Source: Amycolatopsis cihanbeyliensis
GTDB lineage: Bacteria; Actinomycetota; Actinomycetes; Mycobacteriales; Pseudonocardiaceae
Direction of reading: 5' to 3'
NCBI RefSeq assembly: GCF_006715045.1
Contig: NZ_VFML01000002.1
Coordinates: 558,001-622,000 of the forward strand
DNA length: 64,000 nt
A model generated the notes under the pieces. The model saw nothing but the letters and a program-made list of their open reading frames with translations. It was not told the origin of the DNA and ran no database searches. The stretch's first letter is position 1. Each line of letters starts with the position of its first letter. Positions 16,391 to 24,546 of this stretch are shown one piece after another. The translations under genes and the position numbers were made by a program.

Positions 16391-16536
16391 GTGAGCGTGC
16401 TGTTCCTTTCTACTGCCCGTATTGCGGCGATGAGGACCTGCGCCCGGAATCCGACGGCGGCTGGCTTTGTTCAGCCTGCAGGCGGGTTTTCTCGGTGAAA
16501 CTCATCGGCCTGCAGCTCCCGGAGGTGACTGGATGA
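16387..16536 (+). CDS. 49-aa zinc-ribbon mini-protein in the sulfur operon
   Basis: Tiny ORF linking sir and cysH. The GTG at 16387 overlaps the sir stop (GTGA) and its TGA overlaps the cysH ATG (ATGA), so it is translationally coupled on both sides. It encodes two cysteine pairs, YCPYCGDE and LCSACRR, spaced as in a zinc ribbon or rubredoxin-like knuckle, followed by FSVKLIGLQLPE. Small proteins of this kind occur between sir and cysH in related actinomycetes. The function is unknown; metal or iron-sulfur handling for one of the two flanking [4Fe-4S] enzymes is a reasonable inference. Confidence 0.85.
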   Translation: MSERAVPFYCPYCGDEDLRPESDGGWLCSACRRVFSVKLIGLQLPEVTG

Positions 16537-17237
16537 CCACGGCTACATCGAACGAGGAACTCAAGGCACTGGCGGACACGGCTTCCGCGGAACTCGCCGA
16601 GGCGAGCGCGGCTGAGGCGATCGCGTGGGCGGTGGAGCAGTTCGGCGACGACCTCATCGTCGCGTCGAATATGCAGGACGCCGTGCTGATCGACCTCGCG
16701 ACCACGGCGAAGTCCGATGTAGACATCCTGTTCCTGGAGACCGGCTACCACTTCGCCGAGACCATCGGCACCAGGGACGCGGTGCAGACGATGTACCCCG
16801 AGGTCAGGATCGTGAACGCCACCGCGGACCAGAGCGTGGCCGAGCAGGACGCCGAGTACGGACCCCGGCTGCACGACCGCGACCCGGGCCAGTGCTGCCA
16901 CCTGCGCAAGGTGATCCCGCTGCGGCGGACGCTCTCGAACTACTCCTGCTGGGTCACCGGGGTACGCAGGGTGGACGCGCCGACGCGGGCGAACACCCCG
17001 ATCGTCACCTGGGACGACCGCAACGGCCTTGTCAAGGTCAACCCGATCGCCGCGTGGAGCGACGAGGAGTTCAACGGCTACATCCGCGAGCACGGAATCC
17101 TGGAGAACCCGCTGGTGGCCGAGGGGTACCCGTCGATCGGCTGCGCCCCGTGCACGGCGAAGGTCGCACCCGGCGCCGATCCGCGCAGCGGGCGCTGGGC
17201 GGGCAAATCGAAAACCGAGTGCGGCCTGCACGCCTGA
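16533..17237 (+). CDS. cysH: Adenylylsulfate (APS) reductase, iron-sulfur CysH
   Basis: 234-residue thioredoxin-dependent reductase making sulfite from APS. The [4Fe-4S] cysteine pairs are present: C121-C122 in QCCHLRK and C204/C207 in GCAPCTAK. The catalytic cysteine is C230 in the C-terminal ECGLHA. Presence of the CC/CxxC pairs means APS rather than PAPS is the likely substrate, consistent with the absence of an APS kinase domain in the adjoining CysN. The start is the ATG at 16533, overlapping the mini-protein stop; the upstream in-frame ATG is inside that gene. The next gene, cysD, starts 10 nt downstream. Confidence 0.94.
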   Translation: MTTATSNEELKALADTASAELAEASAAEAIAWAVEQFGDDLIVASNMQDAVLIDLATTAKSDVDILFLETGYHFAETIGTRDAVQTMYPEVRIVNATADQSVAEQDAEYGPRLHDRDPGQCCHLRKVIPLRRTLSNYSCWVTGVRRVDAPTRANTPIVTWDDRNGLVKVNPIAAWSDEEFNGYIREHGILENPLVAEGYPSIGCAPCTAKVAPGADPRSGRWAGKSKTECGLHA

Positions 17238-17247
17238 GGGGAGAAGC

Positions 17248-18168
17248 ATGACCACGCTCGAAGCCGCGACCGACGCGGCGAAGGACAACCTGGCCGCGCT
17301 GGAGTCGGAGGCCATCCACATCTTCCGGGAGGTGGCGGGTGAGTTCGACCGCCCGGTGATCCTGTTCTCCGGCGGCAAGGACTCCACCCTCCTGCTGCAT
17401 CTGGCGATCAAGGCCTTCTGGCCGGCACCGGTGCCGTTCCCGTTACTGCACGTGGACACCGGGCACAACTTCGAGGAGGTACTGGAGTTCCGCGACGGCG
17501 TGGTGGACAGGCACGGCCTGCGGCTGGTCGTGGCGAAGGTGCAGGACTGGATCGACGACGGCAGGCTCACCGAACGTCCGGACGGCACGCGAAACCCGTT
17601 GCAGACCACGCCGTTGCTGGACACGATCGCCGAGCAGAAGTACGACGCGGTGTTCGGCGGCGGTCGCAGGGACGAGGAGCGGGCCCGCGCCAAGGAACGC
17701 ATCTTCAGCCTGCGCAACGCCTTCGGCCAGTGGGAGCCACGCAGGCAGCGCCCCGAACTGTGGAATCTCTACAACGGCAGGCACCGGCCGGGTGAGCACG
17801 TCCGGGTGTTCCCGCTGTCCAACTGGACCGAGGCCGACGTGTGGAACTACATCGCGCGGGAGCGGATCGAGCTGCCCTCGATCTACTACGCGCACCGGCG
17901 CAAGGTGTATCGCCGCGACGGCATGTGGCTGACCGAGGGGCCGTGGGGCGGCCCCCGGGCGGACGAGGAGGTCAAGGAACTGACTGTGCGCTACCGCACC
18001 GTCGGCGACGGATCGTGCACCGGTGCGGTGGAGTCGACGGCATCCACCGTCGAGGATGTGATCGCCGAGGTACAGGCGAGCAGGCTGACCGAACGCGGCG
18101 CCACCAGGGCCGACGACCGGCTCTCCGAGGCCGCCATGGAGGACCGCAAGCGGGAGGGCTACTTCTGA
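17248..18168 (+). CDS. cysD: Sulfate adenylyltransferase subunit 2
   Basis: 306-residue ATP pyrophosphatase-type subunit that adenylates sulfate to APS, driven by the CysN GTPase. The PP-loop FSGGKDSTLLLHL (about residues 35-47) is intact, as are HVDTGHNFEEV, the GGRRDEERARAKER motif and the C-terminal MEDRKREGYF that CysD proteins share. The ATG at 17248 has GAGGGGA upstream. Its stop overlaps the cysN start (TGATG), so the two subunits are translationally coupled. Confidence 0.96.
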   Translation: MTTLEAATDAAKDNLAALESEAIHIFREVAGEFDRPVILFSGGKDSTLLLHLAIKAFWPAPVPFPLLHVDTGHNFEEVLEFRDGVVDRHGLRLVVAKVQDWIDDGRLTERPDGTRNPLQTTPLLDTIAEQKYDAVFGGGRRDEERARAKERIFSLRNAFGQWEPRRQRPELWNLYNGRHRPGEHVRVFPLSNWTEADVWNYIARERIELPSIYYAHRRKVYRRDGMWLTEGPWGGPRADEEVKELTVRYRTVGDGSCTGAVESTASTVEDVIAEVQASRLTERGATRADDRLSEAAMEDRKREGYF

Positions 18169-19451
18169 TGTCGAGCTTGTTGCGCCTTGCCACCGCGGGC
18201 AGCGTGGACGACGGGAAGTCCACGCTGGTCGGGCGGTTGCTCTACGACACCAAGTCCGTGCTCGCCGACCAGCTCGACGCCGTGCAGCGCGCCAGCGTCG
18301 ACCGCGGTCTGTCCACTCCGGACCTTTCGCTGCTGGTGGACGGGCTGCGCTCGGAGCGCGAGCAGGGCATCACCATCGACGTGGCCTACCGGTACTTCGC
18401 GACACCACGGCGCAGCTTCGTGCTCGCCGACACCCCCGGCCATGTGCAGTACACCCGCAACACGGTCACCGGAGCCTCCACCGCGCAGCTGGCCGTGCTG
18501 CTGGTGGACGCGCGCAACGGGGTGGTGGAGCAGACCCGCAGGCATGCCGCGGTGCTCGCGCTGCTCGGCGTGCCACGGCTGGTGCTCGCGGTGAACAAGA
18601 TCGACCTGCTGGACTACGACGAGGCCGGGTTCGCGGTGATCGCCAAGGAGTTCGCGGCGCACGCCGCCTCCCTCGGCTACCCCGAGGGCACCGTGCTCAC
18701 CGTCCCGGTCTCGGCCCTGCACGGCGACAACGTGGCGACGCACTCGGCGAACACGCCCTGGTACTCCGGCCCCACGCTGCTGGATCACCTGGAGACCGTG
18801 CCGGTGGCCCCCGATCCCCATGACGCGCCGTTCCGGCTCCCGGTGCAGTACGTGATCAGGCCGCGCACCGCCGAGTATCCCGACTACCGGGGCTACGCGG
18901 GGCAGATCTCCTCGGGCACGGTCCGGCCGGGCGACGAGGTGGTCGTGCTCCCGCAGGGATCGCGCAGCACCGTCGAGCGGGTGGACACCCACGGCGGCCC
19001 GCTCGCCGAGGCGGGTGCGGGCGGTTCGGTGACCGTCGTACTCGCCGATGACCTGGACATCTCCCGCGGCGACCTGATCGCGGGGGTGGCCAACCGGCCC
19101 ACGGTCACCGACGAGCTCGGCGCGGTGCTGTGCTGGCTGTCCGGCACACCCTTGCGCCCCGGGGCCCGGCTGCTGGTCAAGCACGGGGCGCGTACGGTGC
19201 AGGCGATCGTCGAGGAACTCACCTCCCGCTTCGACGAACAGTCATTGTCCACTGTGGAGTCTCCGGACACGCTGGAGCTCAACGAGATCGGCGGGGTACG
19301 ACTGCGGCTGGCGGAGGAGATCCCGGTCGACGACTACGCGCGGAGCCCGCGCACCGGCGCGTTCCTGGTGATCGAGCCGAAGGACGGCGACACGCTGGCC
19401 GCCGGGATGGTCGGCGACCGCTTCTCCGCTCTCGGGGAACCGGCGGCGTGA
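18168..19451 (+). CDS. cysN: Sulfate adenylyltransferase subunit 1 (GTPase)
   Basis: 427-residue translation-factor-type GTPase that couples GTP hydrolysis to APS formation. The G motifs are GSVDDGKST (about residues 11-19), DTPGHVQYTRNTVTGAS and NKIDLLDYD; beta-barrel domains II and III follow (from about residue 220). There is no C-terminal APS kinase (CysC) domain, so it is the stand-alone CysN type. The ATG at 18168 overlaps the cysD stop, and its TGA overlaps the GTG of the chelatase gene. Confidence 0.96.
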   Translation: MSSLLRLATAGSVDDGKSTLVGRLLYDTKSVLADQLDAVQRASVDRGLSTPDLSLLVDGLRSEREQGITIDVAYRYFATPRRSFVLADTPGHVQYTRNTVTGASTAQLAVLLVDARNGVVEQTRRHAAVLALLGVPRLVLAVNKIDLLDYDEAGFAVIAKEFAAHAASLGYPEGTVLTVPVSALHGDNVATHSANTPWYSGPTLLDHLETVPVAPDPHDAPFRLPVQYVIRPRTAEYPDYRGYAGQISSGTVRPGDEVVVLPQGSRSTVERVDTHGGPLAEAGAGGSVTVVLADDLDISRGDLIAGVANRPTVTDELGAVLCWLSGTPLRPGARLLVKHGARTVQAIVEELTSRFDEQSLSTVESPDTLELNEIGGVRLRLAEEIPVDDYARSPRTGAFLVIEPKDGDTLAAGMVGDRFSALGEPAA

Positions 19452-20191
19452 CACCGCCGCTCGTGGCCGTCGCGCACGGCAGCCGGGACGCCAGGTCGGC
19501 GGCCACCGTGCGCGCGCTGGTGGACCTGGTGCGCACCCGTACGCCCGAGGCCGAGGTCCGGGTGGCCTTCCTCGACCTCTCCGAGCCGAGGGTGGGTGAG
19601 GTGCTGGCCGAGCTGCACACCGAGGGCCACCGCGAGGCGGTGATCGTGCCGCTGCTGCTGGGCAGCGCGTATCACGCCCGGGTGGACCTTCCCGCCCTCG
19701 TCGAGGAGCTGACCGGGCGGCTGCCCCGGCTCCGGGTGACCATCGCCGACGTGCTCGGCACCGATCCCGCGCTGGCCGAGCTGACGCGGGACCGGCTGCG
19801 GGACACCGGTGTCGACCTCGCCGATCCGGCGCTCGGTGTGGTGCTCGCCGCCGTCGGATCGTCCAGCGCGGCGGCCAACGAGGGCGTTGCGCGGCTGGCG
19901 CACCGGTGGCAGGCGGCCCGCGGGGGTCCGGTCGCGCCCGCCTTCGCCAGTGCGACCAAGCCGGACGTACCCGCCGCGATCGCTCGACTGCGTGCCCGCG
20001 GCGCGGTCCGGTTCGCGGTCGCCTGCTGGTTCCTCGCCCCCGGACTGCTGCCCGACCGGATCGCCGGACTGGCAAGGCAGGCCGACCCGGGTGTGCCGAT
20101 CGCCGCGCCGCTCGGCGCCGAACCCCGGGTCGCCGACCTGGTGGTGCGCCGCTACGACGCCGCACTGGCCGGCCAGGTCCGCTCCGCCTGA
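19448..20191 (+). CDS. Sirohydrochlorin ferrochelatase-like protein (SirB/CbiX family)
   Basis: 247-residue double-domain chelatase. The N-terminal half has VAVAHGSRD with the metal-binding histidine (about residue 10) and a second conserved histidine in GSAYHARVD; the C-terminal half is the pseudo-duplicated domain (VVLAAVGSSSAAANEG and VACWFLAPGLLPDRI). Inserting iron into sirohydrochlorin would give siroheme for the sulfite reductase encoded at the head of the operon, which is why iron rather than cobalt is likely. The GTG at 19448 overlaps the cysN stop. The methyltransferase/dehydrogenase genes for siroheme are not in the window. Confidence 0.88.
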   Translation: MTPPLVAVAHGSRDARSAATVRALVDLVRTRTPEAEVRVAFLDLSEPRVGEVLAELHTEGHREAVIVPLLLGSAYHARVDLPALVEELTGRLPRLRVTIADVLGTDPALAELTRDRLRDTGVDLADPALGVVLAAVGSSSAAANEGVARLAHRWQAARGGPVAPAFASATKPDVPAAIARLRARGAVRFAVACWFLAPGLLPDRIAGLARQADPGVPIAAPLGAEPRVADLVVRRYDAALAGQVRSA

Positions 20192-20369
20192 GTAACGGGG
20201 ACTCACCCGCACCGAGTAGGGGCTGGGCATTTCCGTGCGTCTTTTTCCCATTGCCAGCTACCGGCCGGGTACGGGAACGGATGGTTCTTGACGGACCAAG
20301 TGACTCGCCGGTAACTCTCTAGACGGCGCGCCACACCCCTGCCCGTCCCACACGTGAGGTGGCACTGCC

Positions 20370-21014
20370 ATGAAGGCAACCCTGCAACGCCGCACCGCCC
20401 GCGCCACGATCTGCGCGGCATTCGCGCTCGTGCCGATCGGCGCACTGGCCACACCGGCCACGGCCGAGTCCTTCGACATCACCTTCGACTGCCGCGCCGA
20501 CGCGCCGATCGTCGGGCCCCAGGAGGTATCCCTCTCCCAGGCCACGGAAGTCACCGCCCCGGCCACGGTCGCGCCCGGCGGCGAACTCGAGGTCGTGGTC
20601 GATCCGGCACCCAACACGGTGCCCGCCGAGGTGAGCGGCTACGCCGTCAAGGAAGTCAAGGACTTCGCGCTGGAGATCCCCATCCCGGCGAACTCCACCT
20701 ACGTCGACGCCACCCTGTCCGGCGGCTCCGGGATCGGAGACACCCCGCCGGTCATCGAGGTCGCCGACGGGGTCGCCACGGTGTCCTTCCCCGGCCCGAT
20801 CGCCGGCGGCGCGGAGTTCGAACTGCCCACGGTGACCGCCACGCTGGCCGCCGGTGAGTCCGGCACCATCGAGACGCGGCTCGGCGGTACCGGCTACGAC
20901 GATCCCGGCCTCACCTTCACCGCCGTGGCCACGGTCGGATTCATCGACATCGAGGCTCCCACGGGCTGCTTCCCCAACCCGAGCCCCGCTCTCAGCACCA
21001 CCACCATCTCCTGA
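20370..21014 (+). CDS. Secreted protein, beta-rich, unknown function
   Basis: 214-residue exported protein with a basic N-terminus, a hydrophobic core (ICAAFALVPIGALATPATA, cleavage near residue 32) and a mature domain rich in Thr, Val, Gly and Pro in alternating strands, with two cysteines (FDCRAD near the N-terminus, TGCFP near the C-terminus) that could close one disulfide. This looks like an immunoglobulin-like or cell-surface actinobacterial domain of the type often found in secreted proteins without enzymatic motifs. A TTGACG (20287-20292 region) and TAACTC hexamer about 18 nt apart form a possible promoter. It is not obviously linked to the sulfur operon upstream. Confidence 0.75.
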   Translation: MKATLQRRTARATICAAFALVPIGALATPATAESFDITFDCRADAPIVGPQEVSLSQATEVTAPATVAPGGELEVVVDPAPNTVPAEVSGYAVKEVKDFALEIPIPANSTYVDATLSGGSGIGDTPPVIEVADGVATVSFPGPIAGGAEFELPTVTATLAAGESGTIETRLGGTGYDDPGLTFTAVATVGFIDIEAPTGCFPNPSPALSTTTIS

Positions 21015-21022
21015 CCCCTTGC

Positions 21023-21073
21023 CCGTGCGTGGCCCGTTCCTGGCAGGTTGTGCCGGGAACGGGCCACGCATGG
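21023..21073 (+). terminator. Strong intrinsic hairpin terminator
   Basis: TGCGTGGCCCGTTCC (21026-21040) pairs perfectly with 21056-21070. The stem continues inward through one G-T pair to GGCA/TGCC around a 5-nt loop (21046-21050), and outward by CC/GG. No U-tract follows, as is usual in actinomycetes. It separates the secreted protein gene from the hydratase gene. Confidence 0.8.
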
Positions 21074-21103
21074 CAGCCGGCCGAGCTGTGCGAAGGTGGG
21101 GTC

Positions 21104-21877
21104 ATGGCTGACGAACTGGTGCACTACTCGGTCGCGAACGGTGTGGCGACGATCACGTTGGACTCGCCGCACAACCGCAACGCCCTGTCCGCGCAGCTGC
21201 GCCACGAGCTGAGCGCGGGACTGGACCGGGCGCGCGAGGACTCCGAGGTGCGCGTCGTCGTGCTGGACCACACCGGACCCGTGTTCTGCGCCGGGATGGA
21301 CCTCAAGGAGGCCCGCGGTTCCGGCGCGCAGGATCAGGGGGTCAACGAGTTCCCGAGGATCCTCGAGCAGATCTGGACCAGCCCCAAGCCGGTGGTCGCC
21401 AAGCTGGCCGGGCCCGCCCGCGCGGGCGGTATCGGCATGGTGGCCGCGGCCGATATCGCCGTCGCCGGCACCGAGGCCACCTTCGCCTTCACCGAGGTGC
21501 GGATCGGCGTGGTTCCGGCGATCATCTCGATCACCGTGCTGCCCCGGTTGAATCCCCGCGCGGCGCACGAGCTGTTCCTGACCGGGGACACCTTCGACGC
21601 CGAGCGCGCCGTACGCATCGGACTGATCAACTCCGCCGTACCCGCGGACGGGCTGGACGCCGAGGTCGAACGCTACGTGCGGGCGCTCGCACACGGTGGG
21701 CCGAACGCCCTTGCCACCACCAAGGAACTGCTCAGCGGTGGGGACGCCGAGGGCATGCGGGCTCGCTTCACCGAGATGACCGGCCTGTCCGCGAAGATGT
21801 TCGCCGGCGAGGAAGCCCAGGAGGGCATCACGGCCTTCGCGCAGAAACGCCGGCCGAGCTGGGTCCCGGACGTGTAA
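21104..21877 (+). CDS. Enoyl-CoA hydratase/isomerase family protein
   Basis: 257-residue crotonase-fold enzyme. The CoA/oxyanion-hole segments are FCAGMDLKEA (about residues 62-71) and the GPARAGGIGMVAAADIAVA helix (about 104-122); the C-terminal helix typical of hydratases is present. The start is ATG 21104, with GGTGGGG upstream; the longer open frame runs into the terminator hairpin. Substrate cannot be read from sequence. Family members of this length include methylglutaconyl-CoA and medium-chain hydratases. No acyl-CoA dehydrogenase or thiolase gene adjoins. Confidence 0.9.
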   Translation: MADELVHYSVANGVATITLDSPHNRNALSAQLRHELSAGLDRAREDSEVRVVVLDHTGPVFCAGMDLKEARGSGAQDQGVNEFPRILEQIWTSPKPVVAKLAGPARAGGIGMVAAADIAVAGTEATFAFTEVRIGVVPAIISITVLPRLNPRAAHELFLTGDTFDAERAVRIGLINSAVPADGLDAEVERYVRALAHGGPNALATTKELLSGGDAEGMRARFTEMTGLSAKMFAGEEAQEGITAFAQKRRPSWVPDV

Positions 21878-21925
21878 GAACCACCACCACCTGGTCGGCG
21901 AGCCGAGTCGGCCTTGCAGATATAT

Positions 21926-21942
21926 ACATACCGTCTGTATGT
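21926..21942. promoter_or_regulatory. Palindromic operator, probably for the adjacent TetR regulator
   Basis: ACATAC (21926-21931), a 5-nt centre and GTATGT (21937-21942) form a perfect inverted repeat in an AT-rich island (TATATACATA) directly ahead of the hydrolase ATG at 21950, where it would overlap the promoter. The TetR gene is the second gene of the same operon, so autoregulation is likely. Confidence 0.65.
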
Positions 21943-21949
21943 TTTTGAC

Positions 21950-22825
21950 ATGACACTCACCTCGGCACAGCTTCGCGCCACCATGGGCCCTGTCCACGAG
22001 ATCGCGCCGAGCGGCGCGCGGATTCGGTACCACGAGACCGGCGAGGGGCCGCCGGTCGTCTTCGTGCACGGCCTCCTGGCGAACGCGGTCCTGTGGCGCG
22101 CGGTCGTACCGGGCATCGCCGCGGCCGGGCATCGCTGCATCGTCCCGGACTGGCCGCTCGGGGCACACGAGGTTCCGGTACCCGAAGCCGACCTCACCCC
22201 ACCCGGGGTGGCCGACCTGATTGCCTCCTTCCTGGCCGAACTGGACCTCGAGGACGTCACGATCGTCGCGAACGACACCGGCGGCGCACTCACCCAGATC
22301 CTGCTGGCCCGCCATCCCGACCGGATCGGAAGGGTGGTGTTCACCCCGTCCGACTGCTACGAGCGGTTCCTGCCCTCGTTCTTCAAGCTCCTCCCACCGC
22401 TCGCGCGGATCCCCGGCTCGATGCGTGCGCTCGCCGAGGCATTGCGACCGCGGCCACTGAGCTCCCTCGCGTTCAGCCTGCTGGCCAAGCGGCCGATGCC
22501 GCGCGAGGTGGTGGACGCCTACCTGCTGCCCAGCCGCCGGGACCCCGCGATCAGGCAGGACCTCGGCCGGTTCCTCGGCCGGATCACCAGCCGGTACACC
22601 GTCCAGGCCGCGAAGTCCTTCCCCGACTTCCGCAAACCGGTGTTGCTCGCCTGGGCCGTCGAGGACAAGCTGTTCCCCTTCCGGCTCGCGCAGCGCCTCG
22701 CCGGGGAACTGCCGAACGCGACACTACGGGCGATCGGCGACTCGTATACCTTCGTACCCGAGGACCAGCCGCAGCAGCTCACCGAACTGATCCTGGAGTT
22801 CACCCGCCATCATGCCGCGCCGTAG
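21950..22825 (+). CDS. Alpha/beta hydrolase
   Basis: 291-residue alpha/beta hydrolase of the haloalkane-dehalogenase-like branch. FVHGLLANAVLWRAV carries the oxyanion HG motif (about residue 35). The nucleophile position reads VANDTGGAL, with Asp in the GxDxGG-like elbow (about residue 106) instead of Ser, which points to a dehalogenase- or epoxide-hydrolase-type mechanism rather than an esterase. The acid is likely in WAVEDKLFP. The usual late histidine is not clear: the expected position reads IGDSYTFVPED, so the triad may be degenerate. The start at ATG 21950 has no good Shine-Dalgarno. It overlaps the TetR gene by 14 nt. Confidence 0.85.
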   Translation: MTLTSAQLRATMGPVHEIAPSGARIRYHETGEGPPVVFVHGLLANAVLWRAVVPGIAAAGHRCIVPDWPLGAHEVPVPEADLTPPGVADLIASFLAELDLEDVTIVANDTGGALTQILLARHPDRIGRVVFTPSDCYERFLPSFFKLLPPLARIPGSMRALAEALRPRPLSSLAFSLLAKRPMPREVVDAYLLPSRRDPAIRQDLGRFLGRITSRYTVQAAKSFPDFRKPVLLAWAVEDKLFPFRLAQRLAGELPNATLRAIGDSYTFVPEDQPQQLTELILEFTRHHAAP

Positions 22826-23426
22826 CCAGCAGGACCGCACGCGCGCCACCACCGCCGCGCTCGTCACGGCCGGGCGCGAACTGCTCGCCCGGCACGGATA
22901 CGCACAGGTGTCGGCCGAGCAGATCGTGTCGGCCGCCGGGGTGACCCGCGGGGCGCTGCACCATCACTTCGGTGACAAGCGGGGGCTTTTCGTCGCCGTA
23001 CTCGACGAGATCGAGACGGAGCTGACGGCCGACGTGGCAGAGGCACTGCACACGGCCGCCGACCAGTGGACCGGCATGGTGACCGCGCTGGGCCGATTCC
23101 TGGACAACTGCCGGCGGCCCGAGGTCGTGCAGCTGGCTCTGATCGACGCGCCCGCCGTACTCGGCTGGCAGGGATGGCGCGAGCAGGAGGCACAGCACGG
23201 GCTCGGCGTGATCACCGAGGCACTGCGGGACGCGGCCGGGGCCGGGCTGCTGCGCCCGGCGCCCGTGCCCGCACTGGCTCAGCTCGTCCTGAGCGCGCTG
23301 ATCGAGGCGAGCCTGATCATCGCGCACGCCGAGGACAAGGCCGCGGCACGGGCGGATGCCGAGCAGTCCCTGTTGCTCCTGCTCTCCGGGCTGCTCACCG
23401 AGCCGGACCCGGGCACGCCGCGTTAG
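22812..23426 (+). CDS. TetR-family transcriptional regulator
   Basis: 204-residue regulator. The N-terminal HTH (residues 12-58) is clear: ALVTAGRELLARHGYAQVSAEQIVSAAGVTRGALHHHFGDKRGLF. The C-terminal ligand domain is helical, with RADAEQSLLLLLSGLL at the end. It overlaps the hydrolase gene by 14 nt, so it is in the same message, and the ACATAC/GTATGT palindrome ahead of that operon is its likely operator. The effector is probably the hydrolase substrate. It is convergent with the barstar gene, 6 nt away. Confidence 0.92.
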   Translation: MPRRSQQDRTRATTAALVTAGRELLARHGYAQVSAEQIVSAAGVTRGALHHHFGDKRGLFVAVLDEIETELTADVAEALHTAADQWTGMVTALGRFLDNCRRPEVVQLALIDAPAVLGWQGWREQEAQHGLGVITEALRDAAGAGLLRPAPVPALAQLVLSALIEASLIIAHAEDKAAARADAEQSLLLLLSGLLTEPDPGTPR

Positions 23427-23432
23427 TCGTCG

Positions 23433-23807
23433 TCAGGAGCCGGCGAGCACCACCGTCAGCCTGCGGTTGTCCGCGCGCTCACCGCCCGGCGCCAACGCAC
23501 GCTGGGCATCGGAGAGCACCCCGTGGATCGCGAGGTAGGCCTTGGGGTCGGCGCGTTTGAGCAGCTCGGAGTCCACCCAGATCAGCACGTGCTCCCCTGG
23601 CGGCAACCAGGACAGGTCGGTCAGCGAGTCGTACAGCGCGTCCAGGTTGCGCCCGAACCAGTCCGGGAAGGACAGTGTCGCGGCGATCGCGTCCACTGTA
23701 GACATCTTGTCCGGCTCCGTGCCGCAGTCGAGCACGTGCGGGTACGCGCCCCGTGACCACGCCCGGTCCGCGAGCTGCTGGACACTCGGCTCGTTCGGGC
23801 CGGTCAT
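23433..23807 (-). CDS. Barstar-like ribonuclease inhibitor
   Basis: 124-residue protein with the barstar core: STVDAIAATLSFPDWFGRNLDALYDSLTDLSWLPPGEHVL in outline, in which the FGRNLDALYDSLTD helix (about residues 51-64) holds the residues that plug a barnase active site. Its ATG overlaps the stop of the ribonuclease gene (ATGA), the normal toxin-then-inhibitor order, so synthesis is translationally coupled. The role is to keep the partner RNase inactive in the cytoplasm. Confidence 0.92.
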   Translation of the reverse strand: MTGPNEPSVQQLADRAWSRGAYPHVLDCGTEPDKMSTVDAIAATLSFPDWFGRNLDALYDSLTDLSWLPPGEHVLIWVDSELLKRADPKAYLAIHGVLSDAQRALAPGGERADNRRLTVVLAGS

Positions 23808-24238
23808 CGTTGCGGGTCCACGACGACGAAGGACTCGTAGTGGTCGGCCGTGTAGTACAGCTCCGCCGACTCGCCGGTGACCAGCCTGCGCGGACCCCGG
23901 TCGAGGCTGCCGGGGGTCGGCACGGTGTACTCGTGGTAGTAACCGGACGCCTTCTGCGGCAACAACTTCTCCCGATTCCCGAACACGCTCCCATCCTTTC
24001 CCGGATATGGGAACGGTCCGCCGTTCTCGATCAGTTCCCAGGTTGTGCGTGCCTCGGCGGGCAGGCCGGAAAGGGGTTCGACGGCGAGGCCGGACCCGCT
24101 GCCGGCAACCGCCTGCCCGGTGGGTTGTGTGCGCGGAGCCGACCCCGTGCCGGTGAGCACGTCCTTGAGCAGCCAGCCACCCAGCACCAGCACGATCAGG
24201 GCGACCAGCGCGACGGTGATCCGCCTGCGGTTCAGCAT
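23804..24238 (-). CDS. Barnase-like ribonuclease with an N-terminal membrane anchor/signal
   Basis: 144-residue protein: a basic start, one hydrophobic segment (about residues 7-25), a Gly/Ser-rich linker (30-52), then a compact ribonuclease N1/T1/barnase domain (57-143). Alignment by eye to barnase puts the catalytic residues at E103 (YYHEYTV), R118 (GPRRLV) and H133 (YTADHYESF). The segment has no obvious signal-peptidase site, so the enzyme may stay membrane-tethered outside the cell or be released. It is the second gene of a three-gene minus-strand operon with a small membrane protein upstream and the barstar downstream. It could be a nutritional RNase or an antibacterial toxin. Confidence 0.9.
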   Translation of the reverse strand: MLNRRRITVALVALIVLVLGGWLLKDVLTGTGSAPRTQPTGQAVAGSGSGLAVEPLSGLPAEARTTWELIENGGPFPYPGKDGSVFGNREKLLPQKASGYYHEYTVPTPGSLDRGPRRLVTGESAELYYTADHYESFVVVDPQR

Positions 24239-24247
24239 CGGCGCACC

Positions 24248-24454
24248 TCAGTGCCTGTTCCCGCCAGGCGGGTCCTGGCCCCTGGTCGGACCGAACCAGG
24301 TGGCGACCTGGTCGACGACCCTGCCGAGCAGCCAGGCCAAGCCGAGGCAGACCGGCACCAGCACCACCATGACCAACACGAACTGCAACGGGAACCAGCG
24401 CTGCGCGAGCCACAGCTCGAGCGCGTCCCACCAGTTGGTCAGTCCGTCCAGCAC
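24248..24454 (-). CDS. Small single-pass membrane protein in the RNase operon
   Basis: 68-residue protein with a Trp-rich N-terminus (LTNWWDALELWLAQRW), one membrane segment (FPLQFVLVMVVLVPVCLGLAWLL, about residues 21-43, quoted in outline), an amphipathic stretch and a hydrophilic tail. It ends 9 nt before the barnase-like gene. Family unknown; its place at the head of the operon suggests a role in anchoring or exporting the RNase. It may alternatively be an unrelated conserved actinobacterial membrane protein. Confidence 0.72.
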   Translation of the reverse strand: MLDGLTNWWDALELWLAQRWFPLQFVLVMVVLVPVCLGLAWLLGRVVDQVATWFGPTRGQDPPGGNRH

Positions 24455-24546
24455 GGGGTGAGCCTACGGGACGCAACCCCCGCGCCCGCCCGACCCCTCT
24501 GCCGGTGGGACCTGCCGAAGAAGTGACCGGGCGGTAGGTTGTGGTC

